Part shown: one piece after another, positions 42,434 to 52,436 of the stretch
Position numbering within the stretch: the first letter of the stretch is position 1
Layout: each line of letters begins with the position of its first letter
Source of the DNA: Bradyrhizobium sp. CIAT3101
GTDB lineage: Bacteria > Pseudomonadota > Alphaproteobacteria > Rhizobiales > Xanthobacteraceae
Direction: 5' to 3'
Assembly (NCBI RefSeq): GCF_029714945.1
Contig: NZ_CP121634.1
Span: forward strand, 2,687,001-2,751,000
Length of the DNA: 64,000 nucleotides
The notes under the pieces: model-generated
The model's database searches: none
What the model saw: only the letters and a program-made list of their open reading frames with translations
What the model was told of the DNA's origin: nothing
Made by a program: the position numbers and the translations under genes

Positions 42434-44500
42434 ATGGCCAAGCTCGCATTCGATACCGGGGGAACCTTCACCGATTTCGCGCTGCTCGACGACAAGGGCG
42501 AACTTCATCTCCACAAGGTGTTGAGCACACCGGCCAATCCGGCCGAGGCCGTGGTTCGCGGGGTGTCCGAACTGCTCGCGGAATTCGGCGACGTCGTTGA
42601 CCTCGATGGCCTTCAGGTCTTGGGGGCGACCACCGTCGTCACCAATGCGGTGCTGGAGCGCAAGGGCGTCAAGACCGGATTCATCTCGACCGCCGGCTTC
42701 CAGGACATGCTCCGCATCCGCAACGAAGGACGCTACGATCTCTACGACCTGAACTTGAAATATCCGGATCCGCTGGTGACGCGCGCGAACAGCTTCGGTG
42801 CGATCGAGCGCATATCGGCGGACGGCGAGGTCGTCACGGCGCTCGAGGAGGAGACGGTCCGCGAGATCGCCGGCCGATTGCGCGAGGAAGGCATCAAGTC
42901 CGTCGCCGTCTGCCTGCTGCACGCCTACAAATATCCTGATCATGAGCAGCGCATCGCGTCGCTGCTGCGCGAGGAATACCCCGGTATCTTCGTGTCGCTG
43001 TCGTCGGAAGTTTGCCCGGAGGTTCGTGAGTTCGACCGCGCCTCGACCACCGTCGTCAACGCCTACACGCGGCCGCAGATGTCCGGCCACGTCGCGCATC
43101 TCGAGCACGAGTTCGCCGCGAAGGGTATCCATCGCCAGGTGCTCTGGATGACGTCGTCGGGCGGCCTCGTGCCGAGCAGCCGGGCTGCGGAGCTGCCGGT
43201 ACGGCTCATTGAATCGGGCCCGGCCGCCGGCGCCGTTGCAGCTGCCGAATTCGGCCGCATCGCGGGCGAGGGCAGCGTGCTGTCGTTCGACATGGGCGGC
43301 ACCACCGCAAAGCTGTGTCTGATTCCGAACGGCGAACCGACGGTCGGCACTGATCTCGAGGTTGCGCATTATCATCGCTTCCGCAAAGGCTCGGGCTTTC
43401 CCCTGAAGATCCAGTCGATCCGCATGATCGAGATCGGCGCTGGGGGAGGCTCGATCGCAGCGAAGAATCCGCTCGGTCTGCTCGACGTCGGTCCGCGTTC
43501 GGCGGGCGCGCTGCCGGGGCCGGCCGCCTATCAGCGCGGCGGCACCGAGCCAACCGTGACCGACGCCGATATCCTGCTCGGCTATATGGGCACCGAATCC
43601 TTCGTCGGCGGGTCGTTCAAGGTTTCCAAGGACGCCGCCCTCTCGGCCATGTCGAAGCTCGCAGCTTCGCTCGACGTCAGCGTGCCGCGCTGCGCCTTCG
43701 GTATCCACGATCTCGTCAATGAATCCATGAGCAAGGCGGCGGCCGTGCATGCGACCGACCTCGGCGTCGATCCGCGAAGCCTGCCCATGGTCGCCTTTGG
43801 CGGCGCCGGTCCCGTGCATGCCTATGGCATCGCGCGCAAGCTCGGTATCAAGCGCATCATCTGCCCGACCGGCGCCGGTGTCACCTCGGCGATCGGCTTG
43901 TTGATTGCTCCCGTTGCGGTGGACCTCTCCGCGAGCTTCCCGATGCAGGTCGACAATTGGGATTTCGCTACGATGGATCGCCTGCTCGGCGACCTCTCCG
44001 CGCAAGGGGCGGACGTCGTGCGCGCCGCGGGCGTCGCCCCGGACACGATCACCAACAGCTACACGGTGGACATGCGGCACGTCGGCCAGGGCCACGAGAT
44101 CACCGTTGCATTGCCGGATCGCAGCCTGCCGCCGGAGCAATTCCACGAGGAGCTGCTCGGCAATTTCTACAAGCTTTATCGCGAACTGTTCGGGCGCACC
44201 GTTGCTGGTTCATCCGTCGAGGTCATCACCTGGCGTCTGCGCTCCAGCGGCAAGAAGGATCAGGTGACTCGCCCCCATGCGCGCGATGTTGCCGAGGCCA
44301 GGAAGGGCGCACGTTCGGTCTATTTCAGCGAAGCTGGCGGCTTCGTCGATACGCCGGTCTACGATCACTACAAGCTGCCGGTCGACGGGAAGATCCAGGG
44401 CCCGGCGATCGTCGAGCAGCGGGAATCGACCGCTGTCGTCGGACCGAGCGGAACGGCTCACGTCGACGTCAACGGCAATCTCGTGATCAACATCGCCTGA
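42434..44500 (+). CDS. hyuA: Hydantoinase/oxoprolinase-type ATPase subunit A
   Basis: The protein has 688 residues from the ATG with GAGG six bases upstream; a 26-codon longer frame was rejected. The Hydant_A N-terminal domain starts LAFDTGGTFTDFALLDD. The hydantoinase A core includes GAAEFGRIAGEGSVLSFDMGGTTAKLCLI (ASKHA phosphate loop), IGAGGGSIA and VAFGGAGPVHAYGIARKLG. With HyuB this forms an ATP-dependent enzyme that opens cyclic amides such as 5-oxoproline, N-methylhydantoin or lactams; related pairs carboxylate ketones. The substrate cannot be read from the sequence. It is 12 bases from hyuB. Confidence 0.88.
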   Translation: MAKLAFDTGGTFTDFALLDDKGELHLHKVLSTPANPAEAVVRGVSELLAEFGDVVDLDGLQVLGATTVVTNAVLERKGVKTGFISTAGFQDMLRIRNEGRYDLYDLNLKYPDPLVTRANSFGAIERISADGEVVTALEEETVREIAGRLREEGIKSVAVCLLHAYKYPDHEQRIASLLREEYPGIFVSLSSEVCPEVREFDRASTTVVNAYTRPQMSGHVAHLEHEFAAKGIHRQVLWMTSSGGLVPSSRAAELPVRLIESGPAAGAVAAAEFGRIAGEGSVLSFDMGGTTAKLCLIPNGEPTVGTDLEVAHYHRFRKGSGFPLKIQSIRMIEIGAGGGSIAAKNPLGLLDVGPRSAGALPGPAAYQRGGTEPTVTDADILLGYMGTESFVGGSFKVSKDAALSAMSKLAASLDVSVPRCAFGIHDLVNESMSKAAAVHATDLGVDPRSLPMVAFGGAGPVHAYGIARKLGIKRIICPTGAGVTSAIGLLIAPVAVDLSASFPMQVDNWDFATMDRLLGDLSAQGADVVRAAGVAPDTITNSYTVDMRHVGQGHEITVALPDRSLPPEQFHEELLGNFYKLYRELFGRTVAGSSVEVITWRLRSSGKKDQVTRPHARDVAEARKGARSVYFSEAGGFVDTPVYDHYKLPVDGKIQGPAIVEQRESTAVVGPSGTAHVDVNGNLVINIA

Positions 44501-44512
44501 GGACCACGCCCC

Positions 44513-46195
44513 ATGTCCGTGAATGCTGCCGATTTCAATGATCCCATCAATCTGCAGGTGATGTGGAATCGCCTGATCTTCATCGCCGATCAGGCCGACA
44601 TCGTGCTCGGCCGAACCGCATTCTCGCCGATCGTACGCGAAAACCACGATTATGTGACCGTGCTGCTCGACAGCCGCGGCCGTGCACTGGCCCAATGCAC
44701 CTGGTCGATCCCTGTGTTCATCACCTCGCTGCCGGTGGCGGCGCAGAAATACTTCCTGCCGAAGTTTCCGGCCGAGACGTTGCAAGAGGGCGACGTGCTT
44801 GCCACCAATGATCCTGAGATCGGCACCGGTCATTTGCCCGATGTCACGATGATCACGCCGATCTTCAAGAACGGCAAGGTCGTGGCCTACGCCGGCTCGA
44901 TCGCGCATCTTCCTGACATCGGCGGCGCACCCCTGCATTCCGAAGCCAGCGATATCTTCGAGGAGGGTATCCGCTTCCCGATCGTGAAGCTGCACAAGGC
45001 CGGCGTCCCCAATCAGGACGCGCTCGACATCATTGCCGCGTCCGTTCGGCTTCCCACCGAAGTGATGGGCGATCTTGAATCCATGGTGGCGGCCAACAAT
45101 GTCATGGGCCGCGAGCTGGTCAAATTCCTGGACGAGTATGGTCTCGACGGGATCGACGAGCTGGCCGACGCGATCCACACCCGCTCCGAAGCGCAAACCC
45201 GGCGCGCGATCCGGCAATGGCCGAACGGTACCTACAGCGCCGAGGTCCTGCTCGACGGATACGATACCGATGTGACCCTCAAGGCCGCGGTGATCGTCCG
45301 CGACGATTCCATTCATGTCGACTACACCGGAACGTCGGAGCAGATCCTCCACTCGATCAATTGTCGCACCAACTATCGCTACGCGCATTCGGTCTATGCG
45401 CTGAAATGCCTGCTGGACCCCGATACGCCGAACAATGAGGGTTGCATCACGCCGATCACGGACGAGGCGCCGCTCGGTTCCATTCTCAATCCCGAGGAAT
45501 GGACCGCTGGCAATTCGCGTAACCTGATCGGGCATGTGATTCCGTCGCTGATCTTCAAGGCGCTGGAAGGCGTGGTGCCTGATAAGGTGATGGGCGATAG
45601 CGGCGGTGCGCCGATCTGGGCCGCCAATTGCGTCGGACGGCGCGACGATGGTTCGCAATATGGTTCGGTGCAGAATTTTCACGGCGGGCAGGGCGCCCGC
45701 GCCGAATTCGACGGTCTGGACACCCTGAGCTTCCCGTCCAATTGCCGGGTTACGGCGATCGAGATGTTCGAGATCGCGGTCCCTGCGCTCACCGAGTGCA
45801 AGGAGCTGATCGCGGATTCCGGCGGCGCCGGTAGGAGCCGCGGCGGTCTCGGCCAACGCGTCGTGTTGCGCAACCTCGGGCGCAACCCGATGAACATTTA
45901 TCTGGCGTCAGAGCGCGTGCGACACCCCTGTTTCGGTGTCGTCGGCGGCAAGTCCGGGAGCGCCGGCAAGGTGTACAGGAATGGCGAGCCCCAGTTTCCC
46001 AAGGGCAAGGTCGTGCTGAAGACCGGCGACCGCCTGGAAGTCGAGACGCCCGGTGGCGGGGGCTGGGGGCGCACAGCCGATCGTACGGCGGCCGCGATCG
46101 AGCTCGACCTCGCCGAAGGCTTGATTACGCCCGAGGCGGCGAGGCAGATTTACGGCTATCAGAGCTCCAGCGTGGCGGCGACCGCAGCCGAATAG
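44513..46195 (+). CDS. hyuB: Hydantoinase/oxoprolinase-type subunit B
   Basis: The 560-residue HyuB/acetone-carboxylase-alpha-like subunit shows the family features DPINLQVMWNRLIFIADQADIVLGRTAFSPIVRENHDY, GDVLATNDPEIGTGHLPDVTMITP and SGGAGRSRGGLGQRVVLRNLG, with the C-terminal VETPGGGGWG. It has the catalytic amide-opening half in HyuA/HyuB, caprolactamase and oxoprolinase complexes. It lies between hyuA and the SDR gene with gaps of 12 and 7 bases, hence one operon. Confidence 0.88.
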   Translation: MSVNAADFNDPINLQVMWNRLIFIADQADIVLGRTAFSPIVRENHDYVTVLLDSRGRALAQCTWSIPVFITSLPVAAQKYFLPKFPAETLQEGDVLATNDPEIGTGHLPDVTMITPIFKNGKVVAYAGSIAHLPDIGGAPLHSEASDIFEEGIRFPIVKLHKAGVPNQDALDIIAASVRLPTEVMGDLESMVAANNVMGRELVKFLDEYGLDGIDELADAIHTRSEAQTRRAIRQWPNGTYSAEVLLDGYDTDVTLKAAVIVRDDSIHVDYTGTSEQILHSINCRTNYRYAHSVYALKCLLDPDTPNNEGCITPITDEAPLGSILNPEEWTAGNSRNLIGHVIPSLIFKALEGVVPDKVMGDSGGAPIWAANCVGRRDDGSQYGSVQNFHGGQGARAEFDGLDTLSFPSNCRVTAIEMFEIAVPALTECKELIADSGGAGRSRGGLGQRVVLRNLGRNPMNIYLASERVRHPCFGVVGGKSGSAGKVYRNGEPQFPKGKVVLKTGDRLEVETPGGGGWGRTADRTAAAIELDLAEGLITPEAARQIYGYQSSSVAATAAE

Positions 46196-46202
46196 GGGAA
46201 AC

Positions 46203-47006
46203 ATGGGTCTGCTCGATGGAAAGGTCGCACTCGTTACCGGTGCCGGAACGGGGATCGGCCGCGAGACCGCGATCCTGCTCGCAGGGGAGGGCGCAACGGT
46301 TGTCCTGACCGGACGCCGGATCGAGCCGCTGCGCGACGTCGCCGCGATCATCGAGAAGGCCGGCGGAAAGGCTGTCGCTCACGAGCTGGACGTGGCATCG
46401 CGCGAGGCGATCCTGGAGACGGTCGCCTGGGCCAAGCGCAACGTCGGAGCGATCGACATTCTCGTCAACAATGCCGGCAGTGCCAGCAAGGTGTTGAACG
46501 CGCGTTTCCTCAGCGAAGTCGAATGGAACGCCACGGTGAATGTCAATCTCACCGCAGTGTTCAACCTGACGCAGGCCGTTCTGGAGGACATGATTGCCAG
46601 GACGGAAGGCACGATCATCACCGTGTCGTCGCTCGCGGTGGTGAATCCCAATCTGCTCGGCGGCGCCGCCTATGGTGCGGCCAAGGCCGGTGTGAAGAAC
46701 TTCATGACTTTCCTGCACAACACCTACCGCAACCAGGGTATTCGTGCGACGACCATCCTACCGGGCGAGACGGATACGCCGATCATGGACAATCGCGCGC
46801 GGCCGCCGCTCGACAATGAGCGTGCCGTGATGCTGAATCCGCACGACGTCGCGCGCGCGGTCCTGCTCTGCGCAAGCCTGCAAAAGGGTGCAGTCATTCC
46901 GGAGCTGCATATCTGCCCGACCTTCATGCGCGACACATCGGCGGATATCGAGGTGGCCCGCTGGGTTGGCGCGCCCGCGGATCTGAAAGACAAGCCAAAG
47001 AGCTAG
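46203..47006 (+). CDS. Short-chain dehydrogenase/reductase
   Basis: The 267-residue classical SDR has cofactor loop TGAGTGIG (12-19), NNAG (89-92), and a catalytic Ser-Tyr-Lys set with S142/143, Y157 and K161 in YGAAK. A typical GxG plus R38-R39 after the second strand favours NADP(H). It oxidises or reduces a hydroxy/keto intermediate in the hyu operon, between hyuB (7 bases) and the aldolase (12 bases). Substrate unknown. The hydroxyacid or semialdehyde linked to the aldolase is a reasonable guess. Confidence 0.87.
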   Translation: MGLLDGKVALVTGAGTGIGRETAILLAGEGATVVLTGRRIEPLRDVAAIIEKAGGKAVAHELDVASREAILETVAWAKRNVGAIDILVNNAGSASKVLNARFLSEVEWNATVNVNLTAVFNLTQAVLEDMIARTEGTIITVSSLAVVNPNLLGGAAYGAAKAGVKNFMTFLHNTYRNQGIRATTILPGETDTPIMDNRARPPLDNERAVMLNPHDVARAVLLCASLQKGAVIPELHICPTFMRDTSADIEVARWVGAPADLKDKPKS

Positions 47007-47018
47007 AGAGGACTTCCC

Positions 47019-47720
47019 ATGAACGGAGCCAGGCTGCGCGAACGTCTTGCCAAGGGCGAGGCGGTGACGATGCTCACGCCGCATCATGCCTCGTCGGGAT
47101 TGGCGGTCCGGCTCATCGAGCTCGGGGCAGACGCCATATTCGTCGATTGCGAGCACGGCACCTGGAGTTTCGAGGACGTGCGCGTGGCAGCGCAAGTCAT
47201 CCGTGGTGCAGGCGGCGCGGCGATCGTGCGCCCGCATTCGCATGAGCGGCCAGTCCTCATCCGCTACCTCAATGCGGGCGCTGATGGCCTCATGGTGCCG
47301 ATGGTCGACACGGCGGAGCAGGCGCGCGCAATCGTCGATGCTGTGCGATATGCCTGTCCCGCCGACCACCAGAAGCGGTTGATCATCGCGATGATCGAGA
47401 CGCCTCAGGCAATCGACAATATCGATCAGCTTCTCACGGTGGAAGGCATTGACGTGTTCTTCATTGGCCCCGGCGATCTCTCTCAGAACATGGGATATCC
47501 GCCGGCCCCTGCGTTCGGTGAACCGAGGCCCCAAGCAGTGATCGATCGGGTCGAGTTTGCCGTGAAAAAGATTTGCGCGGCGGGCAAGATCGCCGGGACG
47601 CTGGTGACATCAGACGAACTGCCGTTTTGGCTCGGGCGCGGCGTCAAATATTTCTACATTCATTCGGACCCATTCCTGCGGATTGGTCTCGCCGGAATCA
47701 AGAAAGCGCTTGGCCGGTAA
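47019..47720 (+). CDS. HpcH/HpaI-family aldolase
   Basis: This 233-residue TIM-barrel enzyme of the HpcH/HpaI aldolase/citrate lyase family has FVDCEHGTWSFEDVR, the metal-site Glu in IAMIETPQAIDNIDQLL, and GIDVFFIGPGDLSQNMGYP. It splits a 2-keto-4-hydroxy acid into pyruvate (or oxaloacetate relatives) and an aldehyde. It ends the hyu operon and converges with the LacI gene 75 bases on. The aldehyde could feed the aldehyde dehydrogenase at 33679. It might alternatively serve the sulfoquinovose set next door, but the strand and spacing favour the hyu operon. Confidence 0.87.
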   Translation: MNGARLRERLAKGEAVTMLTPHHASSGLAVRLIELGADAIFVDCEHGTWSFEDVRVAAQVIRGAGGAAIVRPHSHERPVLIRYLNAGADGLMVPMVDTAEQARAIVDAVRYACPADHQKRLIIAMIETPQAIDNIDQLLTVEGIDVFFIGPGDLSQNMGYPPAPAFGEPRPQAVIDRVEFAVKKICAAGKIAGTLVTSDELPFWLGRGVKYFYIHSDPFLRIGLAGIKKALGR

Positions 47721-47795
47721 GCTCGCGGCATCGGGAGGGGCGCCACGCGGGGAATCGGGATGTGCCGATCGGCAAAAGCGACGTCTTGCCGATCG

Positions 47796-48836
47796 TCAGC
47801 TGCTTTGCCGATGGAGCAGGGTGAAGCGCGTATCGATGACGGCCTGTTCTGACCCGGCGTCGGGGTGCAGGAGCCGTGCGATGATCAGCCGCGCGGCTTC
47901 CTTCCCGATCAGGTCGCCGGGAGGGCGGATCGTCGTAAGCGACGGATTTGCGGACGCGCTGAAGCTCAAATCGCCGAAGCCCACCACCGATAGGCGATCG
48001 GGGATGGCAATGCCCAGCCGCTGGCATTCGAAGATCACGCCGAGGGCGATGTGGTCGTTGGAGCAGGCAATCCCATCGACGTGCGGAAAGCGATGCATGG
48101 CCTCACCGAGTAGCATCGCGCCGACCTCTGCGCTCGCCGGCGCAGGGTGCTGGATGATCTCTGCGGTGACGTCAGGTGCGTTTCGCGCCGTCTCGACGAA
48201 GCCTTGGGCCCGCCGCGCGGCGCGGCGATCCTCATGGAGCCGGGCGCCAAGAAACAAGAGCCGCTTGCGTCCTCGCTGCAACAGATGCGACGCAGCGGTC
48301 TGACCGACCTGGCCGTGGTGAAAACCGACTGCCATGTCCATGGTCGGGGAGCCGAGCTCCCAGATTTCGACAACTGGCACCTTGCTGTCGCGGAGCAGCC
48401 TGCGTGTTGCGGTGCTATGCGAGAGGCCGGTCAAGACGACAGCGGCAGGGGCCCAGGAGAGTGCCGTGCGGACCAGATTCTCCTCGTCGTGCTCTTTGTA
48501 CTCAGTGTGGCTGAGCATCACCTGAAGTCGCTGCTTGCCGAGCTCGTCCTGCAGGGCCGCGACGGTCTCGGCGAAGAACGCATTGCGGACGGATGGCACG
48601 ATGATGCTCACGACGCGCGATGAGGCCGCCGCCAGGCCTCCGGCCATCAGGTTCGGCACGTAGTCGAGCGCTTCGATGGCGCGTGCGATCGACTCGCTTG
48701 CCGCCGCCGAGACCGCATCGGGCTTTCTGAAATAGAGGGATACCGTGGAGGGCGACAGCTCCGCGCGCGCCGCCACATCCATGATCGTGACCCGTTGCAT
48801 CTTGCGCCGGGTGCGTATGGGCTTTGGTGCCGCCAT
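47796..48836 (-). CDS. LacI-family regulator of the sulfoquinovoside (smo-like) operon
   Basis: The 346-residue protein has a LacI helix-turn-helix, VTIMDVAARAELSPSTVSLYFRKPDAVSAA (about 16-45), hinge helix around residue 60, and a type 1 periplasmic-fold sensor domain with VVSIIVPSVRNAFFAETV and GIACSNDHIALGVIFECQRLGIAIPDRLSVVGFGD. It is divergent from the ABC/GH31 operon. TAGCGCTA palindromes lie near both start codons, which suggests autoregulation and repression of the operon, released by a sulfoquinovose-type ligand. Ligand and operator are inferred. Confidence 0.88.
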   Translation of the reverse strand: MAAPKPIRTRRKMQRVTIMDVAARAELSPSTVSLYFRKPDAVSAAASESIARAIEALDYVPNLMAGGLAAASSRVVSIIVPSVRNAFFAETVAALQDELGKQRLQVMLSHTEYKEHDEENLVRTALSWAPAAVVLTGLSHSTATRRLLRDSKVPVVEIWELGSPTMDMAVGFHHGQVGQTAASHLLQRGRKRLLFLGARLHEDRRAARRAQGFVETARNAPDVTAEIIQHPAPASAEVGAMLLGEAMHRFPHVDGIACSNDHIALGVIFECQRLGIAIPDRLSVVGFGDLSFSASANPSLTTIRPPGDLIGKEAARLIIARLLHPDAGSEQAVIDTRFTLLHRQSS

Positions 48837-48852
48837 CTCTACAGTGGCTCGA

Positions 48853-48868
48853 ATAATAGCGCTATTAT
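48853..48868. promoter_or_regulatory. LacI-type operator next to the regulator gene
   Basis: ATAATAGCGCTATTAT is a 16-base perfect palindrome with the central CG typical of LacI-family operators. It lies 17 bases from the start codon of the regulator gene. It shares TAGCGCTA with the second site at 49008-49017. Confidence 0.68.
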
Positions 48869-49007
48869 ATAGCTGAAGCGTCCGATTGATACAATCATGT
48901 TCTCCAACAGGATGATATTTGTATTATTATCAGTCATATAGAACAGGACTATGCCCCTTTATCCTCTGGATCAGTTGGTGCGGCTCGGTCGTTGATTTCC
49001 AAAAATC

Positions 49008-49017
49008 GTAGCGCTAC
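49008..49017. promoter_or_regulatory. LacI-type operator before the smo-like operon
   Basis: GTAGCGCTAC is a 10-base palindrome 52 bases before the ATP-binding-protein gene. It has the same TAGCGCTA core as the site at 48853-48868, about 150 bases away, a spacing that would allow looping by a tetramer or independent control of each promoter. Confidence 0.62.
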
Positions 49018-49068
49018 TATTAGCTATCACCACGGCTTCAAGAACCGTCGGGACGGGAGACACGGCTC

Positions 49069-50142
49069 ATGGCTTCGGTCAGCCTGCGCAAGCTTGAGAA
49101 GAGCTACGGCGCGTTCCGCGTCGTGAAGGCCATTGATCTTGAGATCGTCGACGGCGAATTCCTGGTGCTGGTCGGTCCGTCCGGTTGCGGCAAGTCGACC
49201 ACGTTGCGGATGATCGCCGGCCTCGAACGCATCAGTGGCGGCGAGATCCGGATCGGCGACCGCATCGTCAACGATCTGCCGCCGCGCGAGCGCGACATCG
49301 CCATGGTGTTCCAGGACTACGCGCTGTACCCGCACAAGACGGTGCGCGAGAACATGGGCTTCAGCCTCAAGGTGCGCGGTACGAACGCGACGGACGCGGA
49401 CGCCAAGATCCGCGATGCGGCAGAGATGCTCGGCATCACCCATCTGCTCGACCGGCGGCCGGGACAGCTCTCCGGCGGCCAGCGGCAGCGGGTTGCGATG
49501 GGCCGGGCCATCGTGCGGCGGCCGCAGGTCTTTCTGTTCGATGAGCCGCTGTCCAATCTCGACGCAAAGCTGCGCGGTCAGGTCCGCACCGAGATCAAGC
49601 GGCTGCACCAGACGATCGGCACCACCATCGTCTACGTCACCCACGATCAGGTCGAGGCGATGACCCTGGCCGATCGCATCGTCATCCTGCGCGGGGGCGA
49701 CATCGAGCAGATCGGAACGCCGGAAGAGGTCTACAACAATCCCGCGAGCGTTTTCGTCGGTGGCTTCGTCGGCGCTCCCTCCATGAACTTTGCCAAGGCC
49801 AAGGCCACTCAGGGTTATCTCGATTTCGCCGATGGCAACCGCTTGCCGCTCGCGGGCCTCGCCGGCGCGGCCCTTTCGGCAGTTGACGGGCGCGAATTCA
49901 TCGTCGGCATCAGGCCCGAGCATTTTACGCCGGGCGCGTCCGATGTCGGCCTCGACAGCCAGGTTCAGGTCGTCGAGCCGCTTGGCTCCGACACGCTGGT
50001 GCATTTTGCGGTGGGCGGCGCGACCTTGACCGCGCGGCTGCCGCCCGAGCTTCGGCCGCAAGCCGGTCAGGCCATCAAGCTGGGGCTGGACCCCGCCAAA
50101 ATTCACCTGTTCGATGCGGAGACGGAGCGCGCCTTGCAATAG
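49069..50142 (+). CDS. smoE: ABC transporter ATP-binding protein of the sulfoquinovoside importer (SmoE-like)
   Basis: The 357-residue MalK/UgpC-type ATPase has Walker A GPSGCGKST (about 37-45), MVFQDYALYPHKTV, signature LSGGQRQRVAMGRAI, VFLFDEPLSNLDAKL, YVTHDQVEAMTLADR and a C-terminal TOBE region with GIRPEHF. It opens the plus-strand operon. ATPase, binding protein, two permeases and a GH31 enzyme follow in the same order as smoE-F-G-H-I in Agrobacterium. Membrane-attached on the cytoplasmic side. The smo assignment depends on the GH31 gene and on order. Confidence 0.8.
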   Translation: MASVSLRKLEKSYGAFRVVKAIDLEIVDGEFLVLVGPSGCGKSTTLRMIAGLERISGGEIRIGDRIVNDLPPRERDIAMVFQDYALYPHKTVRENMGFSLKVRGTNATDADAKIRDAAEMLGITHLLDRRPGQLSGGQRQRVAMGRAIVRRPQVFLFDEPLSNLDAKLRGQVRTEIKRLHQTIGTTIVYVTHDQVEAMTLADRIVILRGGDIEQIGTPEEVYNNPASVFVGGFVGAPSMNFAKAKATQGYLDFADGNRLPLAGLAGAALSAVDGREFIVGIRPEHFTPGASDVGLDSQVQVVEPLGSDTLVHFAVGGATLTARLPPELRPQAGQAIKLGLDPAKIHLFDAETERALQ

Positions 50143-51459
<1,317 letters not shown>

Positions 51460-51488
51460 CGGCGTCCAGCACATCCGGGTTGGTCTGC

Positions 51489-52436
51489 ATGACAACGACA
51501 TCTACGGTCAAGAACGGAGCGGGCGGCGCTACCGCACGGCGTGCGTTTCTGTCGCGCTGGTTCGATCCGGACGACACCACGCTCGCGGTGCTGCTGTTCT
51601 TGCCCGCCGCGATCCTGCTCGGCGTGATGATCGTCTATCCGGTGTCGCGGTTGATCTACACCAGTTTTCTCGACCTGTCGCTGACGTCGGGCCTGCCGGC
51701 GCGCTTTGCCGGGCTCGCGAACTTCAGGCAGATGCCTGACGATCCCGTGTTCTGGCAGGCGACCTGGAACACGGTGCTGATCACGCTCATCACCGTGCCC
51801 GGCTCGCTCGTCGTCGGGTTTGCGCTGGCGCTGCTCGCCAATTTGCCGTTCCAGATGAAATGGCCGGTGCGGCTCTCGCTGTTGATCCCCTGGGCACTGC
51901 CGCTCTCCTTCGCCGGCCTGATCTTCGGCTGGTTCTTCCATTCCGAGTATGGCGTCGTCAACGATGTGCTCAACCGGATCGGTTTGCCCACCGTGATCTG
52001 GTTCAACTCGCCGCGTCTCGCCTTCGCCGCGATCTGCCTTGCGATCATCTGGAAGGCCTCGTCCTTCATGGCAATGATCATTCTCGCGGGCCTGCAGACC
52101 ATTCCACGTTCGCTTTACGAGGCCGCGGACGTCGACGGCGCCGGCCGCGTGCGGCAGTTCTTCGAGATCACGCTGCCGCTGCTCAAGCCCACCATCGTGG
52201 TCGCGCTGATCTTCCGCACCATCACTGCGCTGCAGACTTTCGACATTCCCTACATGATGACGGGCGGCGGGCCGGGCACCGAAACTGCGACGCTCGCCAT
52301 GTACATCCACCAGAATACCGTGTCGTTCCTCGACCTCGGCTACGGATCGGCGCTCGCGGTGGTGATGTTCGGACTGTCGATGCTGGTCACGGCGCTTTAC
52401 CTGCGTATGATCCGCAGCAGCGGGGCTGCATCGTGA
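51489..52436 (+). CDS. smoG: Sugar ABC permease (SmoG-like)
   Basis: The protein has 315 residues from ATG 51489; the longer frame is inside the binding-protein gene. Six or so membrane helices begin with LAVLLFLPAAILLGVMIVYPVSRLIYTSFLDLSL. The EAA loop reads IPRSLYEAADVDGAGRVRQFFEITLPLLKP near residue 207. It overlaps the next permease by the GTGA junction. With that partner it forms the channel of the importer. Confidence 0.8.
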   Translation: MTTTSTVKNGAGGATARRAFLSRWFDPDDTTLAVLLFLPAAILLGVMIVYPVSRLIYTSFLDLSLTSGLPARFAGLANFRQMPDDPVFWQATWNTVLITLITVPGSLVVGFALALLANLPFQMKWPVRLSLLIPWALPLSFAGLIFGWFFHSEYGVVNDVLNRIGLPTVIWFNSPRLAFAAICLAIIWKASSFMAMIILAGLQTIPRSLYEAADVDGAGRVRQFFEITLPLLKPTIVVALIFRTITALQTFDIPYMMTGGGPGTETATLAMYIHQNTVSFLDLGYGSALAVVMFGLSMLVTALYLRMIRSSGAAS

